A stretch of 64,000 nucleotides of DNA from Nostoc sp. 'Peltigera membranacea cyanobiont' N6 (lineage in GTDB: Bacteria; Cyanobacteriota; Cyanobacteriia; Cyanobacteriales; Nostocaceae): contig NZ_CP026681.1 in NCBI RefSeq assembly GCF_002949735.1, positions 4,540,501-4,604,500 on the forward strand. The letters are read 5' to 3'. A program made the position numbers and the translations under genes. Each line of letters starts with the position of its first letter. The first letter of the stretch is position 1. Shown one piece after another: positions 9,530 to 18,477 of the stretch. A model generated the notes under the pieces. That model did no database searches and had not been told where the DNA came from. It worked only from the letters and a program-made list of their open reading frames with translations.

Positions 9530-9798
9530 TATTCTGCCTGAGTCTTTCTCAAAGCTTGGTTCTTTTGACGTAGTTGCTCGATTACTTCTCTACCGTCGAG
9601 TCGTAATCCGCGATCAAGTTGCTCAACCCCAATCATAATTTCCCTTTGGAGTTCCTCAAACTGACCCTTGTAAATACGTTCCCGCTCCTCTAACAGCCTA
9701 ATGCCTGCAAGAATCACTTCTTCTGATGAGGTGTACTTCCCACTTGCAACCTGACTTTGAATGAACTGCTCAAGCTCGATGGTTAAGGAAAGATTCAT
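9529..9798 (-). CDS. parD: ParD-like antitoxin
   Basis: 89 aa with an N-terminal ribbon-helix-helix: MNLSLTIELEQFIQSQVASG then KYTSSEEVILAGIRLLEERE. This is the ParD/CopG dimerisation and DNA-binding pattern, followed by a charged tail (QLDRGLRLDGREVIEQLRQK) expected to bind the toxin. It is the first gene of the pair, consistent with antitoxin excess and with autoregulation at the promoter upstream of 9798. A type II toxin-antitoxin module fits an accessory/defence neighbourhood. Confidence 0.86.
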   Translation of the reverse strand: MNLSLTIELEQFIQSQVASGKYTSSEEVILAGIRLLEERERIYKGQFEELQREIMIGVEQLDRGLRLDGREVIEQLRQKNQALRKTQAE

Positions 9799-10069
9799 AA
9801 ACTATTACCATATTTTTGTTCTCATATTCTAATTCTAGATGCGAACTGACAGCAGTCCATTGCGATCGCATTCACTAAATGTTAAAACTTTGGGTGTATT
9901 GACTTATACACAAATTACCCAAATTGCACTGCGATCGCATCCATTCAACCCCCTTCAAAATGCACCACAACCACGTTAAGCTGGATTAGAGTAGCAATTT
10001 ATTGCGCTTTTTAATATGCAAATCTCTGTTCTTGTCAAATTTTAATTTTTTCTGCTTGAGAAACCCGGA

Positions 10070-10792
10070 ATGCTAGACCAAATTTTTGATTACCTCGACT
10101 TTCATTTCAGCCTTGAAGCCCTTATAGTTCTGTCGATCCTGGTGCTTTTAGAGGCGCTGTTATCTGCCGATAATGCCATCGCTCTCGCTGCGATCGCAAG
10201 GGGGTTGGAAGACAAGGAACTAGAGCGTAAAGCCCTCAACTTTGGTTTAGTCGTTGCTTATGTGCTGCGAATCAGCCTGATTCTCACTGCCACTTGGGTG
10301 CAACAATTCTGGCAATTTGAATTATTAGGCGCTGCTTATCTGCTGTGGTTGGTATTTCAACACTTTACCTCTCAAGAAAGTGAAGGCGAGCATCATCACG
10401 GGCCGCGTTTTAATTCATTGTTGCAAGCGATACCTGTGATTGCATTTACAGATTTGGCATTTTCTTTGGATAGCGTGACAACTGCGATCGCAGTTTCCCA
10501 AGAAAAATGGCTAGTGCTGACGGGTGCAACAATTGGGATTATTACGCTGCGATTCATGGCAGGATTATTTATCCGTTGGCTAGACGAATACGAAAACCTA
10601 GAAGATGCAGGCTATGTAACTGTAGCCTTAGTGGGCTTGCGCCTGTTGTTGAAAGTGGTGAACGATAGTTTGGTTCCACCAGAATGGATCATGATTGCTG
10701 CCATCTTCCTGATTTTAGGTTGGGGATTTTCCAAGCGTGTCAGCACAGAAGTGCCCGAATTAGAACCAGAAAAGAGCGAAGTCTCAAAATAA
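10070..10792 (+). CDS. TerC family integral membrane protein
   Basis: 240 aa with about seven hydrophobic segments. TerC signatures are LEALLSADNAIALAAIARGLE near residues 27-47 and IAFTDLAFSLDSVTTAIAVS near 122-141, where the acidic residues inside membrane helices are thought to bind metal ions. Family members act in metal homeostasis, manganese export or membrane-protein insertion (plastid TerC/ALX relatives); the exact role here cannot be read from sequence. A His-rich loop (EGEHHHG) sits between helices. It converges with ndk across 63 bases that carry GGGGCAT and CCCCAGT-type repeats. Confidence 0.9.
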   Translation: MLDQIFDYLDFHFSLEALIVLSILVLLEALLSADNAIALAAIARGLEDKELERKALNFGLVVAYVLRISLILTATWVQQFWQFELLGAAYLLWLVFQHFTSQESEGEHHHGPRFNSLLQAIPVIAFTDLAFSLDSVTTAIAVSQEKWLVLTGATIGIITLRFMAGLFIRWLDEYENLEDAGYVTVALVGLRLLLKVVNDSLVPPEWIMIAAIFLILGWGFSKRVSTEVPELEPEKSEVSK

Positions 10793-10855
10793 AAAGGGCA
10801 TGGGGCATGGGGAAATAACTAAATTCCTAGTCCCCAGTCCCCAGTCCCTAATGCC

Positions 10856-11305
10856 TTACTCGTGCAACCAAGGGGTTATGTGTGGTTGCCAATTGACTAA
10901 TTCTTCATCTTTAAACCATAGGGCGATTTCATGTTTCGCGGTTTCTGGAGCATCCGAACCGTGAATCAAGTTGCGACCAATATTGATGCCAAAATCACCG
11001 CGAATTGTTCCCGGTTCGGATGTTAAGGGGTTAGTCGCACCAATAATCTTTCTAGCAGATGCAACAACACCATCACCTTCCCATACCATCGCTACCACTG
11101 GGCTAGAAGTGATAAATTCCACTAGACTAGCAAAAAATGGACGTTGCCGATGAACACCATAGTGTTGTTCAGCCAGTTCCTTACTGACTTTCAAGAACTT
11201 TAAACCAACTAAGGTAAAACCTTTGGTTTCAAAGCGACGGATAATTTCTCCCACTAATCCCCGTTGTACTCCATCTGGCTTAATTGCTAAGAATGTACGT
11301 TCCAT
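10856..11305 (-). CDS. ndk: Nucleoside diphosphate kinase
   Basis: 149 aa from the ATG that gives MERTFLAIKPDGVQRGLVGE, the canonical cyanobacterial start. An in-frame ATG two codons upstream (11311) directly abuts the GGGAG ribosome site, whereas the internal ATG lies six bases from it, so 11305 is preferred. The enzyme transfers gamma-phosphate from ATP to NDPs through a phosphohistidine. The catalytic motif is NLIHGSDAPETAKHEIALWF, with its active-site His followed by GSD. It is of normal length and stands alone between TerC and a tandem-repeat stretch. Confidence 0.97.
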   Translation of the reverse strand: MERTFLAIKPDGVQRGLVGEIIRRFETKGFTLVGLKFLKVSKELAEQHYGVHRQRPFFASLVEFITSSPVVAMVWEGDGVVASARKIIGATNPLTSEPGTIRGDFGINIGRNLIHGSDAPETAKHEIALWFKDEELVNWQPHITPWLHE

Positions 11306-11339
11306 TGCCATCTCCCAAAGCTTAATAAAGTTTTTATCT

Positions 11340-11475
11340 TGTCATTAGTCATTTGTCATTTGTCCTTTGTCCTTTGTCATCAGTCTTTTGTCTAAGGGTT
11401 TTGCACTCTTGACCAATGACTAATGACCAATGACCAGTGACCAATGACCAATGACTAATGACCAATGACTCTTGA
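11340..11475. repeat. Short tandemly repeated repeats (heptamer STRR)
   Basis: Between ndk and speA there are two head-to-tail blocks: TCATTTG/TCCTTTG units at about 11342-11392 and CCAATGA/CTAATGA units at about 11410-11475. These are heptanucleotide STRR typical of heterocyst-forming cyanobacteria. The two blocks are roughly inverted relative to each other (TCATTGG versus CCAATGA words), so the region could fold into a long imperfect hairpin. Confidence 0.85.
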
Positions 11476-11578
11476 CCAATCAGAGTTTATCTTAGAAATT
11501 ATCCTTGGGTACATATACGTTCCCAAATGAATGCGTTAAATTGTTAAGTCGTGGGCGAAAAACAGAGGTTAGGAAGAA

Positions 11579-13597
11579 ATGGGTGTTGAGTCAACTGCTA
11601 CATCTGACGAGGTGGTACCAGTACCGTCCAATGGACAAAAATCTGAAGTGAAAAATCATAAACAAAAGAAACTTTTACCACCTACTACTACCACAGGAAG
11701 TTTACCTCGCTCCTGGAAAATTGAGGATAGCGAAGAATTATACCGCATTGAAGGTTGGGGACAACCCTATTTTTCCATTAGCGCTGCTGGTCACGTCACC
11801 GTGTCACCCAAGGGCGATCGCGGTGGTTCTCTTGACTTGTTTGAATTGGTTAACTCCATGAAACAGCGCAACTTGGGACTTCCGATGTTGATTCGCTTTT
11901 CCGATATTTTGGAAGACCGGATTGAGCGGTTGAATGCTTGTTTTGCCAAAGCGATCGCCCGCTACAACTACCCTGGTGTATACCGGGGTGTGTTTCCTGT
12001 CAAATGCAACCAAGAACGGCATTTGATTGAAGATTTAGTCAAGTTTGGCAAACCCCATCAATTTGGCTTAGAAGCTGGTTCCAAGCCAGAATTAATGATT
12101 GCCCTGGCTGTCCTCGATACCCCAGGAGCATTGTTAATTTGCAACGGCTACAAAGACCGAGAATACATCGAAACGGCAATGTTAGCCCAAAGACTAGGAC
12201 AAACACCAGTCATCGTCTTAGAACAGATTGAAGAGGTTGATTTGGTAATTGATGCCAATCGCCAGTTAGGTATTAAGCCGATATTAGGTGTCCGTGCCAA
12301 ACTCAGTACCCAAGGCATGGGACGTTGGGGAGCCTCTAGTGGCGATCGCGCTAAATTTGGTTTGACAATGCCGGAAGTCATTGAGGCTGTTGATAAGTTA
12401 CGCGAAGCAAACTTGCTCGATTCTTTGCAGCTGATGCACTTCCATATCGGCTCACAAATCTCTGCCATCAATGTAATTAAAGATGCCATCCAAGAAGCCA
12501 GCCGCATTTATGTGGAATTGGCCATGCTGGGGGCAGATATGAAATACCTTGATGTTGGTGGAGGCTTGGGCGTAGATTATGATGGCTCCCAAACCAACTT
12601 CTATGCGTCGAAAAATTACAATATGCAGAACTATGCCAACGATATCGTGGCAGAGTTAAAAGATACCTGTGCAGAGCGGCAAATTACCGTACCAACACTG
12701 ATTAGTGAAAGTGGACGAGCGATCGCTTCCCATCAGTCGGTGCTGATTTTTGATGTTCTTAGTACCAGCGATGTCCCCCTCGATTCACCAGAACCTCCAC
12801 AAGACGGAGAATCCCCAATAATTAATTACCTTTGGGAAAGCTACCAATCCATCAACCAAGAGAATTACCAAGAGTTGTATCACGACGCGGCTCAATTCAA
12901 AGAAGAAGCCATCAGCCGCTTCAACTTAGGAATTTTACGCCTCAGAGAACGAGCTAAAGCCGAACGGCTCTACTGGGCTTGTTGCCAGAAAATTTTGAAC
13001 ATTACCAGACAGCAAGAATACGTACCAGATGAACTAGAAGACCTTGAGAAAATCATGGCTTCCATCTACTACGTTAATATGTCAGTGTTTCAATCAGCAC
13101 CAGATTGTTGGGCGATCGACCAGCTATTCCCCATCATGCCAATTCACCGTTTGGATGAAGAACCAATCCGGCGAGGAATTTTAGCCGACCTTACCTGCGA
13201 TAGTGATGGTAAAATCGACCGATTTATTGACCTGCGCGATGTCAAATCGGTTTTAGAACTACACACCTACAAGCCTGGAGAACCCTATTATTTAGGGATG
13301 TTCTTGAATGGAGCTTATCAAGAAATCATGGGGAATTTGCACAACCTATTTGGCGATACCAACGCCGTTCACATTCAATTAACGCCCAAAGGCTACCAAA
13401 TTGAACACGTTGTCAAAGGCGACACCATGAGTGAAGTAGTAAGCTACGTCCAGTACGACTCCGAAGACATGGTAGAAAACATCCGCCAGCGTTGCGAGAA
13501 AGCATTAGAAGAAAAACGCATCACCCTAGCAGAATCCCAGCGATTACTGCAAACCTACGAGCAGAGTCTCCAAAGATATACGTATCTAAATAGTTAG
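11579..13597 (+). CDS. speA: Biosynthetic arginine decarboxylase
   Basis: 672 aa, typical of the PLP-dependent fold III SpeA enzymes that make agmatine, the first step of polyamine synthesis from arginine. The PLP lysine lies in GVFPVKCNQERHLIEDL. Other family blocks are QLMHFHIGSQI, LDVGGGLGVDYDG, LISESGRAIASHQ and ILADLTCDSDGKID. The ATG is preceded by AGGAAG. The N-terminal 40 residues are low-complexity and cyanobacteria-specific. Agmatine is a building block of some aeruginosins; this general enzyme could contribute to that pool, but it lies 29 kb from the NRPS genes, so the link is inference only. STRR arrays flank it on both sides. Confidence 0.97.
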   Translation: MGVESTATSDEVVPVPSNGQKSEVKNHKQKKLLPPTTTTGSLPRSWKIEDSEELYRIEGWGQPYFSISAAGHVTVSPKGDRGGSLDLFELVNSMKQRNLGLPMLIRFSDILEDRIERLNACFAKAIARYNYPGVYRGVFPVKCNQERHLIEDLVKFGKPHQFGLEAGSKPELMIALAVLDTPGALLICNGYKDREYIETAMLAQRLGQTPVIVLEQIEEVDLVIDANRQLGIKPILGVRAKLSTQGMGRWGASSGDRAKFGLTMPEVIEAVDKLREANLLDSLQLMHFHIGSQISAINVIKDAIQEASRIYVELAMLGADMKYLDVGGGLGVDYDGSQTNFYASKNYNMQNYANDIVAELKDTCAERQITVPTLISESGRAIASHQSVLIFDVLSTSDVPLDSPEPPQDGESPIINYLWESYQSINQENYQELYHDAAQFKEEAISRFNLGILRLRERAKAERLYWACCQKILNITRQQEYVPDELEDLEKIMASIYYVNMSVFQSAPDCWAIDQLFPIMPIHRLDEEPIRRGILADLTCDSDGKIDRFIDLRDVKSVLELHTYKPGEPYYLGMFLNGAYQEIMGNLHNLFGDTNAVHIQLTPKGYQIEHVVKGDTMSEVVSYVQYDSEDMVENIRQRCEKALEEKRITLAESQRLLQTYEQSLQRYTYLNS

Positions 13598-13699
13598 GAC
13601 TGGGGACTGGGGACTGGGGACTGGGGACTGGAGACTGGGGACTGGGGACTGGGGACTGGGGACTGGGGACTGGGGACTGAGGATTGGGGACTGGGGATT
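13597..13699. repeat. GGGGACT heptamer array
   Basis: About fourteen head-to-tail copies of GGGGACT, with a few GGAGACT, GAGGATT and GGGGATT variants, start at the speA stop codon. This is an STRR array. Copy number in such arrays often differs between related strains. Confidence 0.93.
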
Positions 13700-13764
13700 A
13701 TAGCGAATCCTTAAGCAACTGAGGTACAGTTTAACCTCACTCCGATAAAGCTATGCTTGATCTC

Positions 13765-13787
13765 CCCTCTCCTTAGTAAGGAGAGGG
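13765..13787. repeat. Dispersed palindrome CCCTCTCCTTA...TAAGGAGAGGG
   Basis: Perfect inverted repeat with 11-base arms and a one-base centre, followed by ATTGGGGGTGAGG. This is the CCCCTCTCC...GGAGAGGGG intergenic word common in cyanobacterial genomes. It could act as a bidirectional terminator between speA and the converging sugar-nucleotide gene. Confidence 0.7.
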
Positions 13788-13848
13788 ATTGGGGGTGAGG
13801 TTTTGAGATGTACTTCACTCTTATTGGCAAATGCTATAGGAAGATTTC

Positions 13849-13949
13849 CTAATCCCCAATCCCCAATCCCTAATCCCCAATCCCCAATCCCCAATCCCCA
13901 ATCCCCAATCCCCAATCCCCAATCCCCAATCCCCAATCCCCAATCCCTA
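13849..13949. repeat. CCCCAAT heptamer array overlapping a stop codon
   Basis: About fourteen copies of CCCCAAT (two read CCCTAAT). The last variant unit, CCCTAAT, supplies the CTA that is the TAG stop of the gene on the opposite strand. The array has therefore grown up to, or into, the 3' end of that gene. Confidence 0.92.
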
Positions 13950-15116
13950 ATTCGCGTTTGTCCCCAACAATTCCTCTATTGCTTGTCGCTCAACAGGGGT
14001 ATGTGATGGCGGTGTCTGACGAGCATCGGTAATCAGCCAGTCTAAAGCCGCAGCTTGAACATCAATCGCTGCTCCAGTTTTATCCACACAATAACGTCCA
14101 AACACCAGCTTATCAACTAAGCGGACTCCTGGCCCCAGGCGCGACCATTCAAAAATCACGCTGTTTTCTACTGTTGCGCCACTACATATCCAACAATTGG
14201 GGCCAATCATCGCTGGGCCGACAATTTTAGCTCCGTCTTCTATTCTTGTCATCCCGCCAATGTAAACTGGGCCTGTGATATCTACTTTGTCCCAATTTAC
14301 AGCGACATTTAAGCCAGTGTAGATGCCAGGCGCGACTTCATGACCGGGGATTTGCACATTTTTAATTTCACCCAGCAGTACACCGCGAATCGCCCGCCAA
14401 TAGTCTGGGACTTTACCAATATCTACCCATTCAAAGTCCATAGGAATGGCGTAGAAGGGAGCTTTGATTTCTACCAGTTTGGGAAACAATTGGCTACCAA
14501 TGTCGTACTCGACATCAGAGGGGATATAATTAAACACCTCTGGTTCAAAGATGTAAATACCTGTATTGATGTTGGTGCTGAGGGCTTCTTCAGTTGAAGG
14601 TTTTTCTTGGAAAGCTTTAACACGCCCCTCTTCGTCAGTGACTACCACACCGTAGCTAGAAACTTCTTCCTTGGGGACAGATTTTGTAATAATAGTAGCG
14701 ATCGATCCTTTAGCTCTATGCCATTTAACTGCAGCAGTTAAATCCAAATCAATCAAAGCATCACCGCACAACACCACAAAGGTATCATCAAAAAACGGTG
14801 AGAAGTCTTGGATACGCCGCATTCCTCCCGCAGAACCGATTGCTTCTCCCTCCAGTTTACCTTCGTCATCAATTTTCCCTTCAAAGGAATAGGCAATCTG
14901 CACCCCAAACCGTTGACCGTCACGAAAATAGTTTTCTATTTCTTCAGCCAAATGACTAACGTTGACCATAATCTGGTCAAATCCATGTTGGCGTAACAGT
15001 TCCAGCAAGAACTCCATCACTGGCTTTTGCAGGATGGGAATCATTGGTTTGGGAATTGTGTAGGTTATCGGACGCACGCGAGTACCCTTACCAGCCGCGA
15101 GAATCATCGCTTTCAT
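13947..15116 (-). CDS. NDP-sugar pyrophosphorylase (mannose-1-phosphate guanylyltransferase-like)
   Basis: 389 aa. The N-terminal nucleotidyltransferase domain begins MKAMILAAGKGTRVRPITYT, with the GxGTRxRP nucleotide-binding loop and IPKPMIPI; VVLCGDALIDLDL and GIYIFEPEV are the metal and sugar-site blocks. From about residue 255 there is a left-handed beta-helix of hexapeptide repeats (VYIGGMTRIEDGAKIVGPAM; NCWICSGATVENSVIFEWS). This layout is shared by GDP-mannose pyrophosphorylases and related glucose-1-phosphate enzymes, supplying activated sugars for cell-surface polysaccharides or glycosylation. The exact sugar cannot be fixed. The stop codon lies in an STRR array, and the last residues (LLGTNAN) may have been altered by it. 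Confidence 0.88.
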   Translation of the reverse strand: MKAMILAAGKGTRVRPITYTIPKPMIPILQKPVMEFLLELLRQHGFDQIMVNVSHLAEEIENYFRDGQRFGVQIAYSFEGKIDDEGKLEGEAIGSAGGMRRIQDFSPFFDDTFVVLCGDALIDLDLTAAVKWHRAKGSIATIITKSVPKEEVSSYGVVVTDEEGRVKAFQEKPSTEEALSTNINTGIYIFEPEVFNYIPSDVEYDIGSQLFPKLVEIKAPFYAIPMDFEWVDIGKVPDYWRAIRGVLLGEIKNVQIPGHEVAPGIYTGLNVAVNWDKVDITGPVYIGGMTRIEDGAKIVGPAMIGPNCWICSGATVENSVIFEWSRLGPGVRLVDKLVFGRYCVDKTGAAIDVQAAALDWLITDARQTPPSHTPVERQAIEELLGTNAN

Positions 15117-15894
15117 AAAAATTTATTCCTCAACCACAAGCCAGTTTACTTTTATCGAGTGATACTTAATCATCAGTTTTTATTTCTGCTGTAAGTCATC
15201 CCCCAAACAGGGATAACAGGAATTTAGTGGTTATTGCAACCATAAGTATACTTAGATGACAAGCGATCGCTTATCTTTTCAGGGTAACTGAAAGTTTCAA
15301 CATTTTAAAACCCCTCATTTGTATGAAGGGTTAATGCATCAAGTCATTTTAGAAGATTCACCAAACAGCAAAGCTAATTCGACACAGTTGTGAACCGCTA
15401 GCCTTTTCAACAAGTCCGTCACCGGATTGTTCCAGAACAGTACCCATTCCCAATGGCTTATCCGTTTTTACGATCGCCTCCGGCGTGCGGAATGCGATCG
15501 CGCATATTAGGGATTTCCAAGTAAAAAAATATTCCGTCGCAGAGGGACAAGGGGGACAAGGAAGACAAGGGAGACAAGGAAGAAAGAAGTCTAGTTGAGT
15601 AGACAAATTGAATAATTTATTTTTTGGAGTTCCCTTACAGCAGAATTCTGAATTAGAATAGGCTCTGTGCCTAGCTACCAGACCTAGATGCTGTACTTCA
15701 CTAACCTGAAATCTGCTGTATTTATAGTAAATTTAACTAATAATTCAATTAATTATAGTAATTAATGTGACTAGTCTAAAAATACTTGCTATGATATCAG
15801 GATTTAATCTAATATCTATGGTAAATATCTAGATATTTTTAACCAATTCAGATAAGATAATAAATTTGTCTGTTGCGTCACACTTCCTTTGTAT
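15117..15894. other. Long intergenic region upstream of ferredoxin gene
   Basis: No supported gene in 778 bases. An 82-codon minus-strand open frame (15358-15606) is low-complexity and includes a GGACAAGG/GAGACAAGG purine repeat at about 15543-15590, with an overlapping HIP1 site near 15494. The last 250 bases are very AT-rich and probably contain the ferredoxin promoter, although no confident -10/-35 or NtcA (GTA-N8-TAC) site was found. Confidence 0.5.
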
Positions 15895-16215
15895 ATGTCC
15901 AAAACTTACACCGTAGAAATTAATCACCAAGGCAAAATTCATACATTGCAAGTTCCCGAAGATGAAACGATCTTATCAGTTGCCGATGCTGCTGGTTTGG
16001 AACTGCCAAGTTCTTGCAATGCAGGTGTTTGTACAACTTGTGCCGGTCAAATATCTCAGGGAACTGTGGATCAAGCTGATGGCATGGGCGTTAGTCCAGA
16101 TTTACAAAAGCAAGGTTATGTGTTGCTTTGTGTTGCCAAACCCCTTTCTGATTTGAAAGTTGAGACAGAAAAGGAAGACATCGTTTATCAGTTACAATTT
16201 GGTAAAGACAAATAA
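15895..16215 (+). CDS. Plant-type [2Fe-2S] ferredoxin
   Basis: 106 aa from the ATG at 15895 (MSKTYTVEINHQG); an in-frame TTG six bases earlier is unlikely. The cluster ligands are in SSCNAGVCTTCAGQ (C-x4-C-x2-C) and the last cysteine in YVLLCVAKPLSDLKV. It is a soluble electron carrier, slightly longer than photosynthetic PetF (about 98 aa), with a C-terminal extension (EDIVYQLQFGKDK). The GVCTTC loop, in place of GACSTC, suggests an isoform rather than the main photosynthetic ferredoxin. The donor and acceptor are unknown. Confidence 0.92.
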   Translation: MSKTYTVEINHQGKIHTLQVPEDETILSVADAAGLELPSSCNAGVCTTCAGQISQGTVDQADGMGVSPDLQKQGYVLLCVAKPLSDLKVETEKEDIVYQLQFGKDK

Positions 16216-16363
16216 TCTGCGAACAGTTATCAGTATATCGGATGATTATTCATGACTGAATAACTGTTCGCTGGAAATTACTAAACCTGATGGATAACAT
16301 AAGTATTTCATTGCAACTGACATCAGCTATTGTAGAAACTACAAATTAACAGGATTTCCCAAG

Positions 16364-16543
16364 ATGACAACTCATTTTATTACCGCAGAAATTGATTTAC
16401 AAGAAACTCCCGCCGAATTACTAGAAGTAATCGAAACAGAGTTGAAGAAACAAGGTGAACCCCTCCGTTGGGCTGTTACCTCTGTAGATGTTAAAGAACA
16501 AAAAGCTACAGTTGAAGCTGTGGTAACTACAGTCAAGAATTAG
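16364..16543 (+). CDS. Small conserved cyanobacterial protein (59 aa)
   Basis: A 59-codon gene, MTTHFITAEIDLQETPAELL to VVTTVKN. It is compact with an alternating strand/helix/strand pattern, clean coding character and a plain ATG. It lies between ferredoxin and DUF3326 on the same strand (149 and 74 bases away). I believe homologous short proteins occur widely in cyanobacteria, but no function is known to me. Confidence 0.65.
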   Translation: MTTHFITAEIDLQETPAELLEVIETELKKQGEPLRWAVTSVDVKEQKATVEAVVTTVKN

Positions 16544-16617
16544 GAGTTAGGAGTTAAAAGTTATGAGTTGATGGCTTCTGATTTCTATAATTCATCACTC
16601 ATCACTCATCACTTAAA

Positions 16618-17685
16618 ATGAATCGTCCATACACAGCTATCTTAATTGTGCCAACTGGCGTTGGGGCTGCCATTGGGGGTTATGCAGGAGATGCTTTACC
16701 TGTTGCCAAAGTTATGGCACAGGTTTGCGATCGCCTAATTACTCACCCCAATGTCCTTAACGGCGCAAGTTTGTACTGGAATCTCCCTAACGCCTTCTAT
16801 GTTGAAGGTTACGGACTTGACAAATTTGCCTCTGGATGCTGGGGTTTGCGTCCAGTCCGCAACAACAAAGTGGGTTTGCTTTTAGACCAAGGCATTGAGC
16901 CAGAGTTACGGCTACGACATATACAAGCTGCCGATGCAGTCAGAGCAACTCTGGGATTGACCTTAACTGATTATGTAATTAGTGATGCACCATTAGATGT
17001 AGAATTACGGACTACAGCATCAGGAGCTAGTTGGGGAACAATTGGCAACCCAGATAGTTTGTTACGGGCAGCTGAGATATTAATTGAAAAAGCGGGGGCA
17101 GAAGCGATCGCAGTTGTTGCCCGTTTCCCCGATGATATGGACTCAGAAGCAGTACAAAAATACCGCCACGGTGAAGGCGTTGATTCCTTAGCAGGTGCAG
17201 AAGCCGTAATTAGCCATTTGCTAGTGCGAACCTTTCAAATTCCTTGCGCCCATTCTCCCGCCCTTTTGAGCGAACCTCCCCAACCTGATTTATCCCCCCG
17301 TTCCGCCGCCGAAGAATTAGGTTATACCTTTTTGCCGTGCGTCCTTGTAGGATTAAGTCGTGCCCCACAATTTATAATAGAGAAAAGAGCGATTGCATCA
17401 GATAAAGGAGATATTTGGGCAGATGAAGTGGATGCTGCGATCGCACCTGCAAATGCTTGTGGTAGCAGTGCCTTACTGAGTTTAAGCCAAAGACGATGCC
17501 AAATAATTACAGTAGAAGAAAATAAAACTCTGATCGAAGTTCCTCCCCAAGCGTTGAGCATCAGAGCTATACAGGTAAACTCATATTTGGAAGCAGTAGG
17601 CGTATTAGTAGCACACAAAGCAGGCATCAACCCTGCCGCTCTCCGTCCCAAATTATTACCTTTGCAGCCAGTAATTAAAAGTTAG
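16618..17685 (+). CDS. DUF3326 domain protein
   Basis: 355 aa, matching the DUF3326 family conserved in cyanobacteria and plastid-bearing plants. Characteristic stretches are ILIVPTGVGAAIGGYAGDA at the N-terminus, FYVEGYGLDKFASGCWGLRP, and NACGSSALLSLSQRRCQIIT near the C-terminus. No enzyme activity is established; the Gly-rich N-terminal loop suggests nucleotide or cofactor binding, which is inference. It is flanked by GGAGTTA-type repeats on both sides (about 16541-16563 and 17683-17700). The next gene, a CPBP protease, follows by 52 bases on the same strand. Confidence 0.85.
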   Translation: MNRPYTAILIVPTGVGAAIGGYAGDALPVAKVMAQVCDRLITHPNVLNGASLYWNLPNAFYVEGYGLDKFASGCWGLRPVRNNKVGLLLDQGIEPELRLRHIQAADAVRATLGLTLTDYVISDAPLDVELRTTASGASWGTIGNPDSLLRAAEILIEKAGAEAIAVVARFPDDMDSEAVQKYRHGEGVDSLAGAEAVISHLLVRTFQIPCAHSPALLSEPPQPDLSPRSAAEELGYTFLPCVLVGLSRAPQFIIEKRAIASDKGDIWADEVDAAIAPANACGSSALLSLSQRRCQIITVEENKTLIEVPPQALSIRAIQVNSYLEAVGVLVAHKAGINPAALRPKLLPLQPVIKS

Positions 17686-17737
17686 GAGTTAGGAGTTATT
17701 TCTATCTCGCCCCCCGCCCCTTTCCCCTTAAAAACCT

Positions 17738-18337
17738 GTGGTTGAACAACAAAAGCAAGAGCCAGAAATTCCATATCTGACACGCATCCAAGTACTTGGG
17801 GCAATGGGAGCGACTGCAATCATTTTGTTGATAGTCGCCAAATTGTCATTGCACTTTGGTAACTTTTCCCTATTTTCCTGGAAGTGGAACCAGAAGGATT
17901 TGCTGTTGGGTGTAGGATTGGGGTTTGTCATCACCGCGTTAAGTGGCATAGCCTATCGCGTTTGGACTCCCTACCGTAAAAGTGCAGATTATTATTTAGA
18001 AGTGGTACTAAAGCCCTTAGCCTTACCAGATTTAATTTGGTTGGGGTTGCTACCGGGTTTGAGTGAAGAATTATTATTTCGGGGTGTAATGCTGTCAGCT
18101 TTAGGCTTGGATAATGTCGCTGTCATTGTATCTAGTCTTTGCTTTGGCATCTTGCATTTTAGCGGTTCTCAACAATGGCCTTATGTGATTTGGGCAACGA
18201 TTGTTGGGATGATATTGGCATATAGCGCCTTGCTCACGGGAAACTTATTAGTGCCGATTGTCGCTCACATGATTACTAATTGGACTTCTAGCTATTTCTG
18301 GAAAATGTGGCAATTGCGACAATTAAAAAATATGTAG
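17738..18337 (+). CDS. CPBP family intramembrane metalloprotease
   Basis: 199 aa, GTG start (no in-frame ATG nearby). Abi/CPBP (Rce1-like) motifs are EELLFRG (EExxxR) near residue 111, FGILHFSG near 137-144 (catalytic His) and VPIVAHMITN near 175-184. Six or so hydrophobic segments are present. Family members process prenylated or short hydrophobic peptides, or give bacteriocin self-immunity. No substrate is suggested by the context. Confidence 0.88.
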   Translation: MVEQQKQEPEIPYLTRIQVLGAMGATAIILLIVAKLSLHFGNFSLFSWKWNQKDLLLGVGLGFVITALSGIAYRVWTPYRKSADYYLEVVLKPLALPDLIWLGLLPGLSEELLFRGVMLSALGLDNVAVIVSSLCFGILHFSGSQQWPYVIWATIVGMILAYSALLTGNLLVPIVAHMITNWTSSYFWKMWQLRQLKNM

Positions 18338-18348
18338 AAATCAGTGCG

Positions 18349-18468
18349 TAGGCGTAGCCCAACCCAGGCATCGCCTATGATTATGGCGGGAGCCTTCTCT
18401 CGGAATTAGGTAAATCTTAAGTAAAAGTTGCTGCCCAGATCCCCGACTATTGAAAAAGTCGGGTATCT
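18349..18468. repeat. Cluster of dispersed repeats between converging genes
   Basis: Three elements in a row. (1) 18349-18377 TAGGCGTAGCCCAACCCAGG..., recurring at 23989-24013 and 35599-35622. (2) 18379-18403 GATTATGGCGGGAGC..., whose inverted copy lies at 36133-36157. (3) 18437-18468, a REP-like hairpin AGATCCCCGACT...AGTCGGGTATCT with one mismatch, related to 34012-34038 and 35530-35561. The hairpin lies just past both converging stop codons and may act as a terminator. Confidence 0.75.
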
Positions 18469-18477
18469 AAATTCAGC

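Noticed and set aside
13751..14006. Open frames on both strands encoding GIGDWGL or NPQSPIP repeats
   Set aside because: They are translations of the CCCCAAT array, not genes.
15358..15606. 82-codon minus-strand open frame with Pro/Cys runs
   Set aside because: The CLPCLPCPPCP stretch is a translation of a GACAAGG purine repeat; no start or ribosome site supports it.
15700..15894. NtcA or other defined regulator site before the ferredoxin gene
   Set aside because: No GTA-N8-TAC sequence or convincing promoter pair was found on reading.
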